Assembly (NCBI GenBank): GCA_964424545.1
Contig: CAYRJN010000141.1
Coordinates: 1-10,102 of the forward strand
DNA length: 10,102 nucleotides
Direction of reading: 5' to 3'
DNA from: JAUVIB01 sp964424545
GTDB taxonomy: Bacteria > Calditrichota > Calditrichia > Calditrichales > Calditrichaceae
Shown here: positions 1 through 6,002 of the stretch, piece by piece
Numbering within the stretch: the first letter of the stretch is position 1
Layout: each line of letters starts with the position of its first letter
Made by a program: the position numbers and the translations under genes
The notes under the pieces: generated by a model
The model's database searches: none
What the model was told of the DNA's origin: nothing
What the model saw: the letters and a program-made list of their open reading frames with translations, nothing else

Positions 1-2
1 AG

Positions 3-146
3 AAAATTACGCTGGCTCTAAAGAGCATCTCCCCCGCCGTTATCGATATGGCCAGCGGAGCGGAAAAATCACCGGGAATAAAAGATATTAAAAAAATCAA
101 AAAAATGGCCGAGGAAGTGAAAAAATACAATGAAAACCGAATATAA
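3..146 (+). CDS. trpF: Phosphoribosylanthranilate isomerase, C-terminal 47 residues (partial)
   Basis: This is the 3' end of a gene that enters from the left edge; the frame is open from base 3 to the TAA at 144-146. The tail contains VIDMASGAEKSPGIKD, which matches the C-terminal phosphate-binding region of TrpF (family pattern D-[VI]-x-S-G-[VA]-E-x-x-P-G-x-K-D), followed by a lysine-rich final helix. TrpF converts phosphoribosylanthranilate to CdRP in the cytoplasm, two steps before tryptophan synthase. Its last 17 nt lie inside trpB, which starts at 130, so the two are almost certainly cotranscribed and probably translationally coupled. The identity rests on a short piece, but the motif plus the trpB-trpA neighbours make it solid. 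Confidence 0.87.
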   Translation, partial: KITLALKSISPAVIDMASGAEKSPGIKDIKKIKKMAEEVKKYNENRI

Positions 147-1320
147 AAAAGGATTTTTCGGAGAGTTTGGCGGACGCTTCATTCCCGAAATATTGCGTCC
201 GGCTCTTCTTCAACTGGAAGAAGCCTATAAGCAGTTTAAAAAGGATAAAACTCTCCAAATACGTTTTAGAGAAGAATTAAAGGATTATGATGGACGTCCG
301 ACGCCCTTATATTTCGCAAAAAATTTAAGCAAACATTACGGAAAAGCAAAAATCTATCTAAAACGGGAAGATTTAAATCATACCGGCGCTCATAAAATAA
401 ATAACGCCGTCGGACAGATATTGTTAGCGCAATATATGGGTAAAAAAAGAATTATCGCCGAAACAGGCGCCGGCCAGCATGGAGTGGCTACGGCAACTGT
501 AGCGGCAAAAGCCGGTTTGGAGTGTGTTATTTATATGGGAGCGGAAGACGTTAAGCGACAAGCGCCTAACGTGCAGAGGATGAAGATGCTCGGCGCAAGA
601 GTGGAACCCGTTTATTCCGGATCGGCCACCCTTAAAGACGCCACAAACGAAGCGTTGCGCGATTGGATGCGCACTGTTGATTACACCCATTATATTATAG
701 GCTCAGCCGTAGGTCCGTACCCTTTTCCCGCAATTGTACGCGATTTCCAGCGCGTGATAGGCGTTGAAACAAAGCAACAAATCATTGAGAAAGAAAATCG
801 CTTGCCGGAATATATTGTTGCCTGCGTAGGCGGCGGCAGCAATGCCATCGGTATTTTCGACACTTTTATAGGGGAAAAAGACGTAAAGCTTATCGGTGTT
901 GAAGCGGGCGGAAAAGGGCTTTCAACAAACCAACACGCCGCTACGTTAAGTCTTGGCCGTCCCGGTATTTTTCACGGGATGAAAACTTACTTGCTGCAAA
1001 ATGAAGACGGACAAGTTCAGCTTCCCTATTCCATTTCCGCAGGGCTCGATTATCCTGGCGTAGGTCCGCAGCACAGCTATTTTAAAGAGAAACATATTGC
1101 CGAATATTTTTCCGTCACCGACGACGAAGCTTTGAACGCTGCCTACCTATTAACCAAAGCGGAAGGCATCATACCCGCTCTCGAAAGCGCTCATGCATTG
1201 GCTTATTTGGAAAAATTGCTACCTCAAACTTCATACGAACAAATCGTCATTGTTAATTTAAGCGGACGCGGAGATAAAGACATGAATACCTATATCAACG
1301 AGATGACTAAAAATGAGTAA
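130..1320 (+). CDS. trpB: Tryptophan synthase beta chain
   Basis: TrpB condenses indole, channelled from TrpA, with L-serine to give tryptophan, using pyridoxal phosphate. The 396 residues match the usual family length. Visible landmarks are GEFGGRFIPE near the N-terminus (11-20), the PLP lysine K89 within HTGAHKINN, catalytic-type E111 in AETGAGQHGVATA (110-122), the PLP phosphate loop GGGSNAIG (234-241), GLDYPGVGP with D307 (305-313), and SGRGDKD (378-384) contacting the pyridine ring. It is the standard trpB1 type that pairs with TrpA. The ATG at 130 lies behind a good Shine-Dalgarno (GAGGAAG, 111-117). The gene overlaps trpF upstream by 17 nt and trpA downstream by 8 nt, so subunit stoichiometry is probably kept by coupled translation. 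Nothing looks truncated and all key residues are present. Confidence 0.98.
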   Translation: MKTEYKKGFFGEFGGRFIPEILRPALLQLEEAYKQFKKDKTLQIRFREELKDYDGRPTPLYFAKNLSKHYGKAKIYLKREDLNHTGAHKINNAVGQILLAQYMGKKRIIAETGAGQHGVATATVAAKAGLECVIYMGAEDVKRQAPNVQRMKMLGARVEPVYSGSATLKDATNEALRDWMRTVDYTHYIIGSAVGPYPFPAIVRDFQRVIGVETKQQIIEKENRLPEYIVACVGGGSNAIGIFDTFIGEKDVKLIGVEAGGKGLSTNQHAATLSLGRPGIFHGMKTYLLQNEDGQVQLPYSISAGLDYPGVGPQHSYFKEKHIAEYFSVTDDEALNAAYLLTKAEGIIPALESAHALAYLEKLLPQTSYEQIVIVNLSGRGDKDMNTYINEMTKNE

Positions 1321-2095
1321 AAGACTAAATCAATTAATTCAAAGAAAAAAAGAAAACGACGAAAAAAATTTATCCATTTTTGTAACCGCCGGTTTCCCCG
1401 AAAAAGACGCAACTGAAGAGATAATAATTCAATTGGCTCATGCCGGCGCCGATTTTATCGAATTAGGCATTCCTTTTTCCGACCCCGTAGCCGATGGGCC
1501 GGTTATTCAACAAGCATCACAAAAAGCGCTTGAAAACGGCATATCCTTAAGAGATATCATAATGATTATTGAAAAAATCAGAAAGACTACCGATATACCG
1601 ATCATTTTAATGGGCTATCTTAATCCCGTCTTTCAATACGGAATAGAAAAATTTTTTAAGGACGCCTCCAGGGCCGGAGCAGACGGATTTATCCTTCCCG
1701 ATTGGCCGATTGAAGAAAGCGGACGCTATAAGGAATTATTACAATCGCTTGACCTCGATCTGATTCATCTTATTGCGCCGAATACGGCCGAAATACGCAT
1801 AAAAGAGATTGACGAGATATCCACGTCATTTGTCTATTGCGTCGCCTACACGGGGGTAACGGGACGAGCGAAACGAAATGAAAGTTCGCAATATTTCCTT
1901 AAAAAACTAAACAAACTGTTAAAGAAACCGCATTTGATCGGATTCGGCGTTAAAACGAGAGAAGATTTTGAATATTACGGACATTTTGCCGACGGTGTAA
2001 TCATCGGCAGCGCGTTTATCAATTTATTATCGGAAACACCAAAAAGAGATAGGATGGTTATGATAAATCGTTTTATTAGAGATATTATAAATTGA
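1313..2095 (+). CDS. trpA: Tryptophan synthase alpha chain
   Basis: TrpA cleaves indole-3-glycerol phosphate to indole and glyceraldehyde 3-phosphate; indole passes to TrpB in the alpha2-beta2 complex. The 260-residue TIM barrel has FVTAGFPEKDAT (23-34), the catalytic glutamate E50 and aspartate D61 in the signature IELGIPFSDPVADGP, then LMGYLNP, ADGFILPDWPIEE, the phosphate-binding region YTGVTGR, IGFGVKTREDF, and VIIGSAFI. It starts inside the trpB 3' end (ATGAGTAA overlap), with only a weak GAGAT ribosome site upstream, which points to re-initiation by ribosomes leaving trpB. The C-terminal part is lysine-rich but complete. It is the last gene of the trp operon here. No strong terminator follows; there is only an AT-only inverted repeat at 2098-2123. 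Confidence 0.97.
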   Translation: MSKRLNQLIQRKKENDEKNLSIFVTAGFPEKDATEEIIIQLAHAGADFIELGIPFSDPVADGPVIQQASQKALENGISLRDIIMIIEKIRKTTDIPIILMGYLNPVFQYGIEKFFKDASRAGADGFILPDWPIEESGRYKELLQSLDLDLIHLIAPNTAEIRIKEIDEISTSFVYCVAYTGVTGRAKRNESSQYFLKKLNKLLKKPHLIGFGVKTREDFEYYGHFADGVIIGSAFINLLSETPKRDRMVMINRFIRDIIN

Positions 2096-2097
2096 TC

Positions 2098-2123
2098 AAA
2101 ATATTTTAAAGTTAAAAATATTT
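2098..2123 (+). terminator. Weak AT-only hairpin after trpA
   Basis: AAATATTTT (2098-2106) and AAAATATTT (2115-2123) are exact reverse complements separated by 8 nt, just past the trpA stop. The stem has no G-C pairs, so it would be a poor intrinsic terminator, and T residues after it are few. It may only mark the operon end loosely. Some read-through into the ACT-domain gene at 2193 is possible. Confidence 0.2.
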
Positions 2124-2192
2124 CAAAATTTTAGGCAAAATATTAGATTAAGTTAATATTATTAAATTAAGACTCAACAAGGAGTATAAAAA

Positions 2193-2720
2193 ATGGATAA
2201 ACATCTTGTACTAACGCTTAGCGGTCCGGATCGTGTGGGAATGGTGGAAAAAATTACCGAATTGGTTTTTAAACAAAAAGGGAGCGTCGGTGAAAGTCGT
2301 ATGGCGCGACTTGAGGGTGAGTTTGCCGTTTTGATGTTAATCACTGTCGACCAAAATAACTACAAAGCGTTGGAGCAATCTTTAACGCTTCTGCAAAATG
2401 ACGGCTATAAAGTGACCTTAGGACACACGGAAACCGCTGTTGCCCAAAAATATGCAGACCGCTTGCCTTATAAAATTATTGTAAACGGTGCCGATCATGA
2501 AGGCATTGTCCATAAAATAGCGCAATTATTAGCCGACAAAAATATCAATATCGAATCAATGGAAACGCATATCCGGCAGGCTCCCATGAGCGGCGCCCCT
2601 TTGTTCATTATGAAAGGGATTATTTTAGCGCCAGGGGGAAAATCTAATTGGAAAGAAGATTTACTAACGACTGCGGAAGAAATGAATGTTGATATAGAAA
2701 TTTCGGCGTATACTGGTTAA
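2193..2720 (+). CDS. Tandem ACT-domain protein, GcvR-like
   Basis: The protein has 175 residues and consists of two ACT domains with nothing else. Domain 1 (about 3-75) opens with LVLTLSGPDRVGMVEKITELV and has SRMARLEGEFAVLMLITV. Domain 2 (about 92-172) opens with IIVNGADHEGIVHKIAQLLAD and has IESMETHIRQAP, then FIMKGIILAP. This is the layout of the GcvR family, named after the E. coli glycine cleavage repressor, which works by binding the activator GcvA rather than DNA. In other phyla the family is mostly uncharacterised, and no GcvA or glycine cleavage gene is in view, so a gene symbol is not given. A cytoplasmic amino-acid-sensing regulatory role is an inference from the domain type. The ATG has a strong AGGAG (2179-2183) at good spacing, and the 97-nt AT-rich gap before it probably holds its own promoter. 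Confidence 0.85.
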   Translation: MDKHLVLTLSGPDRVGMVEKITELVFKQKGSVGESRMARLEGEFAVLMLITVDQNNYKALEQSLTLLQNDGYKVTLGHTETAVAQKYADRLPYKIIVNGADHEGIVHKIAQLLADKNINIESMETHIRQAPMSGAPLFIMKGIILAPGGKSNWKEDLLTTAEEMNVDIEISAYTG

Positions 2721-2749
2721 TTATTGCGAATATGCGTTTTGCCGCTTGG

Positions 2750-2774
2750 CCGATAATTTATTGTATCGGATTTT
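2750..2774 (+). terminator. Candidate terminator after the ACT-domain gene
   Basis: CCGATA (2750-2755) and TATCGG (2764-2769) form a 6-bp stem with an 8-nt loop, followed directly by ATTTT. It lies 30 nt past the stop codon. The stem is short and the T-run only four, so termination here is plausible but not certain. A much longer inverted repeat follows at 2798-2848. Confidence 0.35.
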
Positions 2775-2797
2775 CAAAAAAATATAAATTCCTTTTA

Positions 2798-2848
2798 ATC
2801 GGGAGAAAAATCTATTCATTAACATAATTCAATGATTTTTCTCTCGAT
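2798..2848. repeat. 15-bp inverted repeat with 21-nt loop
   Basis: The left arm is at 2798-2812 (ATCGGGAGAAAAATC) and the right arm at 2834-2848 (GATTTTTCTCTCGAT). Fourteen pairs are Watson-Crick, plus one G-U at 2802/2844 when read as + strand RNA. The loop (2813-2833) is AT-rich. No T-run follows on the + strand. It could be a factor-assisted terminator, a structured RNA stem, or an inverted-repeat remnant. It is the strongest structure in this gene-free stretch. Confidence 0.6.
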
Positions 2849-3388
2849 CAGTTTGATTTGAAGTGACAATAAAGGTTGCTAAAATCTCTTTTCTTTGAAT
2901 AAATATTTATAGGGTCTTCATTTTTATTTCCAATCAGCGTTAGTTTTGTCATAGTTAAAATCAATAATTTTACTGTTAAAAGCGCAAATAGTATCTGTCC
3001 AATATTTATTTATCCATTTAAAGCCAGCAAATAATTTTATTTATTGTTATCCAAGAATCTCTAATAATTTTTAAAGATTTCACAAATAATTCCGATAATA
3101 ATGAAATGAATAAGGAATCAAAGAAAATATTATCTTTGTTTGACTTAATAAGAAAAACATAAATTTACCTATTGGGTCATCCTGTAATTTGAATTTTTTC
3201 CCACAAAACCGGAAGCGGAGAAAAATTAACCTCAGAGTATTTATATTAAACGGGCAATTTTAAATTTCTCTCTTTCTTCGAAGATTTGTGTTATGTAGCA
3301 CCATATACCATAAATTACGTATTAGATTATTAAAGGCAATAATTAATCCATTATTTAATACTCACAACTCAATCGTAAGGGGCCTGCC

Positions 3389-4642
3389 ATGAAAGGTAAA
3401 AAAAAATTTTTTGTTTTATTGCAAACTGTTCTCATGTTCTCAATTATGGTTTTTTCTTCCTGCCAACAGCTTGAGGATCTACTTAATCCGGAAGAAAAGG
3501 GTGGATTAGGCGATTCCATTTGGGTGCATCATAATCCGCAAAATGCAATATTAGACGCCAAGGCTATAGCTATCGGCTTAGACGGTTCCATTTATTATTC
3601 TGCATATACCACATCCGGACAAATGTATATTTATGCGGTTAATAAAAGCGACGGCAATTTAAAATGGCGAAGCCAGGCGCTCGCTAACCGGCAAACAAAC
3701 AGTAATCTTGTAATCGGCGATAACGGTAATATTTATGTTACATCATATACAAAATTATATTCAATAAACTCAGCTACCGGAAATATTGACTGGACGTGGG
3801 AAGTACCTCAAACGTTAAGCGACGGCAACGGAAACAGTTTATATAGCTATGGTGAGCTCGGCCCCTTAGCGCTTTCCAATGCGGGAGAATTAATTACAAA
3901 AACAACGGGAAGCGGTTCGTATTACAGGGCTCTATTTTGTATAGGAACTAACGGAACGATAAAATGGTATCGTTTTATCGGTTCGGAATTAAATCCGATA
4001 AGCGTTGGAGCAGACGGAACAATTTTCGACTTTGAGCACGACAGTAATGGAACAGTATTAACGGCAACGAATAAAAACACCGGTGGATTGAAATGGTCAA
4101 TATCCGCCGACGGCAATGCTGCATCCTCCCAAAATAATATCTTGATCGCCGATAACGGCGACGTAATCACTTTGATAACAACAGATAACTTGGTTCGTAT
4201 TAATCCAGCCACACATACAACGGTATGGAAAACTGCGGCAGGGACTTATCAAGATTATAAATATATGGACGGCTTCGGGAATATTATTCTATTCGATCAA
4301 TTTTCAGGTAGCTATTTATACAGTTCTTCAAATGGTAAATTGACCAATAGCGGCTTACCGCTTCCCCATTTAATTGCAATTGATTCTAAAAATCACCTAT
4401 ACGGCGTATTAAACGACGGAAATGCTCATTTAAGCGTAACTGACGAAACGGGTAAAATTATTTGGGAAAACGAGACCGGTATCTATAACGGTACTGCTGC
4501 AATCTCCACAGAGGATAACATTGTTTATGTGTCTATTGCTTCCGGCATTTTAGCGTTAAAAACGGATGCAACAATGGCTCAATCCGGATGGCCGCGCTTT
4601 AGCCATGACACCCGTAACACCTTTAATGTTAATAAATGGTAA
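3389..4642 (+). CDS. Secreted lipoprotein with PQQ-like beta-propeller
   Basis: The protein has 417 residues. It begins with a lysine-rich start, a hydrophobic stretch (7-22) and the lipobox-like FSSC with C25, so a signal peptidase II lipoprotein signal is likely; the residue at -3 is F rather than L, a slightly weak box. The rest is built of about eight repeats of the type xxIGxDGxIYxx...LxxINxxTGxxxWxx, at roughly 58-95, 106-140, 158-196, 203-238, 250-284, 292-322, 327-362 and 369-392, matching an eight-bladed propeller of the PQQ-like/BamB-like kind. It ends with SGWPRFSHDTRNTFN, a C-terminal motif common in such secreted propellers. PQQ binding is not implied; many relatives act as structural or protein-binding scaffolds. 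A good AAGGGG precedes the ATG. The gene stands alone, with a terminator after it. The specific role is unknown. Confidence 0.85.
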   Translation: MKGKKKFFVLLQTVLMFSIMVFSSCQQLEDLLNPEEKGGLGDSIWVHHNPQNAILDAKAIAIGLDGSIYYSAYTTSGQMYIYAVNKSDGNLKWRSQALANRQTNSNLVIGDNGNIYVTSYTKLYSINSATGNIDWTWEVPQTLSDGNGNSLYSYGELGPLALSNAGELITKTTGSGSYYRALFCIGTNGTIKWYRFIGSELNPISVGADGTIFDFEHDSNGTVLTATNKNTGGLKWSISADGNAASSQNNILIADNGDVITLITTDNLVRINPATHTTVWKTAAGTYQDYKYMDGFGNIILFDQFSGSYLYSSSNGKLTNSGLPLPHLIAIDSKNHLYGVLNDGNAHLSVTDETGKIIWENETGIYNGTAAISTEDNIVYVSIASGILALKTDATMAQSGWPRFSHDTRNTFNVNKW

Positions 4643-4678
4643 ACGCCGTTTTATTATGGGGCATATATATCCGTATTT

Positions 4679-4707
4679 AGGGGAGCGACGCTCCCCTTTT
4701 CTATTTT
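4679..4707 (+). terminator. Intrinsic terminator of the lipoprotein gene
   Basis: AGGGGAGC (4679-4686) pairs perfectly with GCTCCCCT (4690-4697) around a 3-nt loop, followed by TTT and then CTATTTT. The GC-rich stem, tight loop and T-rich tail are classic for rho-independent termination. It lies 37 nt after the stop codon and separates this + strand gene from the convergent tRNA-Tyr unit. Confidence 0.9.
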
Positions 4708-4788
4708 CCGGATAATAAAAAGCGTTAATTCGAGCCGCAATGAATAGATTTTGTTTAATGGAATTAAAGTTACACTACTTAATTTTAC

Positions 4789-4822
4789 AAAAAAAGCCAC
4801 ATAGCACGCGGGCTATATGGCT
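4789..4822 (-). terminator. Intrinsic terminator of tRNA-Tyr
   Basis: Read on the - strand, AGCCATATAGC (4822-4812) pairs with GCTATGTGGCT (4805-4795), 11 bp with one G-U, around a 6-nt loop, and seven U residues follow (A-run 4789-4795 on the + strand). It begins 5 nt after the tRNA 3' end. Confidence 0.9.
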
Positions 4823-4827
4823 TTATG

Positions 4828-4911
4828 TGGAGAGGGGAGGATTCGAACCTCCGAAGACATTCAGTCGACAGATTTACAGTCTGTTGCGTTTGACCGCTCC
4901 GCAACCTCTCC
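4828..4911 (-). tRNA. tRNA-Tyr (anticodon GTA)
   Basis: This is an 84-nt class II tRNA. The acceptor stem is GGAGAGG/CCTCTCC with discriminator A (4828). The anticodon stem and loop read ACAGA-CTGTAAA-TCTGT with anticodon GTA at 4877-4875. A long variable arm is present, as expected for bacterial tRNA-Tyr, and the T arm is GGAGG-TTCGAAT-CCTCC. CCA is not encoded; the bases after the discriminator are CAT, so CCA must be added by nucleotidyltransferase. It has its own promoter (4929-4958) and terminator (4789-4822), so it is an independent unit although it lies downstream of the receiver gene in the same direction. Confidence 0.96.
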
Positions 4912-4928
4912 ATTAATTGCAAGACTTT

Positions 4929-4958
4929 AATATACAAACAATCTTTTATTTATGTCAA
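4929..4958 (-). promoter_or_regulatory. Sigma70-type promoter of tRNA-Tyr
   Basis: On the - strand, TTGACA (4958-4953) is a perfect -35 box and TATATT (4934-4929) is a 5/6 match to -10, with an 18-bp spacer. The predicted start, near 4922, lies about ten bases before the mature tRNA 5' end at 4911, the usual short leader of a tRNA gene. Confidence 0.8.
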
Positions 4959-4985
4959 CACTTTAGTAAAAAAAAATATCCATCT

Positions 4986-5354
4986 TTAAAAAAATATTGA
5001 ATGTATAAATTCGGATAGGCTTTCATTTGAAAATGGTTTTGTTAATGTAAAATCCACGAGAGAATCATACTCTTTGTCCACAGCAACCGATCCGGTTAAA
5101 AGTATTATTTTAATTTGCGAATTTTTATTCTTTGCTTCTTTTATCAATTCCAATGTATCCGTTCCGGGATGTATCACATCGGTTGTGAACAGGACTATTT
5201 TTTCGCCATGATGTTTTATAATATTCGACGCTTCGTTACCGTTCTCTGCAATATAGACATTATGCTCCATGCCGGATAAGGCAGAATTGATAACCCTAAG
5301 CAATAGGTCTCGCGCCGTCAGATCATCTTCCAGCAATAGCATAGCGTTTTTCAC
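4986..5354 (-). CDS. Receiver-only response regulator (CheY-like)
   Basis: The protein has 122 residues, a single receiver domain with no output domain. The phosphorylation site residues are all present: acidic cluster E9-D10-D11, phosphoacceptor D59 in FTTDVIHPGTDTLELI, switch threonine T87 in ILLTG, and K106 in LTKPF. It should therefore accept phosphate from a histidine kinase, none of which is in the window, and act by protein contact. The start is GTG at 5354, supported by AGAGGA (5362-5367) 7 nt upstream; the next ATG, at codon 5, is too far from that site. The gene begins 23 nt after the end of selC, leaving no room for a promoter, and ends 74 nt before tRNA-Tyr. It is probably transcribed from the selC promoter and released by tRNA 3' processing. 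A chemotaxis role cannot be asserted. Confidence 0.9.
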   Translation of the reverse strand: MKNAMLLLEDDLTARDLLLRVINSALSGMEHNVYIAENGNEASNIIKHHGEKIVLFTTDVIHPGTDTLELIKEAKNKNSQIKIILLTGSVAVDKEYDSLVDFTLTKPFSNESLSEFIHSIFF

Positions 5355-5377
5355 TTATGGATCCTCTTTTTAAAAAG

Positions 5378-5471
5378 CGGGAGTACGTGGGAGTCGAACC
5401 CACCCGTCCCTGTTTGTAGGGACACACGCGGTTTTGAAGACCGGGGGGGCCACCGGGCCCCATCTACTCCC
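5378..5471 (-). tRNA. selC: tRNA-Sec (selenocysteine, anticodon TCA)
   Basis: This is a 94-nt RNA with the hallmarks of bacterial tRNA-Sec. The anticodon is TCA (5437-5435) in loop CTTCAAA. It has an extended D stem of 6 bp, GGGGCC/GGCCCC, with a 4-nt CGGT loop, a long variable arm with stem GTCCCT/AGGGAC, the T arm GTGGG-TTCGACT-CCCAC, and discriminator G (5378), which the family conserves. CCA is not encoded. The acceptor pairs GGGAGTA/TACTCCC for 7 bp, but the eighth position expected in bacteria is a G-G opposition. The anticodon stem also has a C-C opposition below four good pairs. It delivers selenocysteine at UGA codons with SelA, SelB and a SECIS element, so the organism should make selenoproteins; none is recognisable in this window. 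A UGA suppressor of another kind is unlikely given the D-arm architecture. Confidence 0.92.
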
Positions 5472-5487
5472 AGTGTTTAAAGTAAAT

Positions 5488-5493
5488 ATTATA
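5488..5493 (-). promoter_or_regulatory. -10 box of the selC promoter
   Basis: TATAAT, a perfect -10, reads on the - strand at 5493-5488. It predicts a start near 5481, about ten bases before the selC 5' end. The -35 is poor (a TTGCCT-like match about 15 bp upstream). It probably serves both selC and the receiver gene. Confidence 0.6.
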
Positions 5494-5679
5494 AAATAAA
5501 TGAATATAAGGCAAACGAATTTTATTAAATTACAGCGTATTTCACCGTTACTTTGGTTTTTCCAACTTATTATTGAAAATGTTTTAGATTACGAAAATTT
5601 AGTTATTATTCCGACCAGTTCCTCTTTTGTAAAAATGTGCAGCTTAATGAGATTTAATAAATTTTTATTTATAATTGAC

Positions 5680-5708
5680 TTGACACAAAACAAAATCTTC
5701 CGTATGTT
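5680..5708 (+). promoter_or_regulatory. Sigma70-type promoter of the methionine operon
   Basis: TTGACA (5680-5685, perfect -35) and TATGTT (5703-5708, 4/6 to -10) are separated by exactly 17 bp. The predicted start near 5715 lies about 30 nt before the first riboswitch helix. The remaining sequence between selC and this promoter shows no feature except the selC -10 box. Confidence 0.7.
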
Positions 5709-5746
5709 TCACGTCGCGATTGTTCTTAAAAATAATACCCGATAAT

Positions 5747-5843
5747 TTTATCCGGAAAGGTGGAGGGATCAGGCCCTATGAAACCTTAGCAACCGTTCGA
5801 AAGAAAAAGGTGCTAAATCCTGCCCCGGCTGGGGAAAGATAAA
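5747..5843 (+). promoter_or_regulatory. SAM-I riboswitch (S-box) aptamer
   Basis: The conserved SAM-I core is clear. P1 is TTTATC (5747-5752) with GATAAA (5838-5843). Next come the stretch GGTGGAGGGATCAGGCCC and ATGAAACC, then TTAGCAACC paired with GGTGCTAA (P3), and a short P4 of CCCC/GGGG ending in GAAAGAT. S-adenosylmethionine binding stabilises P1 and favours the terminator at 5862-5899, switching off the downstream metY-metX-aspartokinase operon when SAM is plentiful. This is established for the family; its action here is inferred from position. Confidence 0.96.
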
Positions 5844-5861
5844 GAAATGGTTAATTAATAT

Positions 5862-5899
5862 AAGCCTCTTCAAGATTCTTTCCTGAAGAGGCTTTTTTT
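5862..5899 (+). terminator. Riboswitch-controlled terminator
   Basis: AAGCCTCTTCA (5862-5872) pairs perfectly with TGAAGAGGCTT (5884-5894) around an 11-nt loop, and the T-run covers 5893-5899. It lies 18 nt after P1 and about 100 nt before metY. A possible antiterminator pairs GGAAAGA (5833-5839, overlapping the P1 3' strand) with TCTTTCC (5877-5883), which would tie up P1 and the terminator loop. Confidence 0.93.
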
Positions 5900-6002
5900 A
5901 TATGGAAAATCATATTAATTACTACAACGGGCTATGGAATTCGTTAATACTTAAAACCGGAAATAATAGAGATGAAAATCAATCATAAAAAAGGGGGACA
6001 TT

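Larger units (their letters stand above)
2721..3388. other. Long AT-rich intergenic region, no intact gene
   Basis: This stretch of 668 bp holds the candidate terminator (2750-2774) and the 15-bp inverted repeat (2798-2848), but no convincing gene. Two short open frames look mildly protein-like. One is on the - strand (2924-3040, 38 codons plus stop, no start codon, two tryptophans). The other is on the + strand (ending with TAA at 3159-3161; an internal ATG gives MNKESKKILSLFDLIRKT). Neither has a ribosome site. They may be decayed remnants or chance. The last 100 bases must contain the promoter of the lipoprotein gene, but no convincing -35/-10 pair stands out. Confidence 0.6.

Noticed and set aside
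2093..2095. TGA of trpA, and the TGA of metY, as possible selenocysteine codons in view of selC
   Set aside because: Both proteins are already full length at that point, and the frames beyond have no conserved motif and soon stop. The stops are normal.
4828..5471. tRNA genes as integration sites of a mobile element
   Set aside because: There is no integrase, no direct repeat of a tRNA 3' end seen nearby, and the flanking genes look like ordinary chromosomal genes.
5500..5745. 81-codon + strand open frame between selC and the SAM riboswitch
   Set aside because: It has no ribosome binding site, is dominated by AT-rich hydrophobic codons, overlaps the selC upstream region and the near-consensus promoter at 5680-5708, and runs up to the riboswitch.
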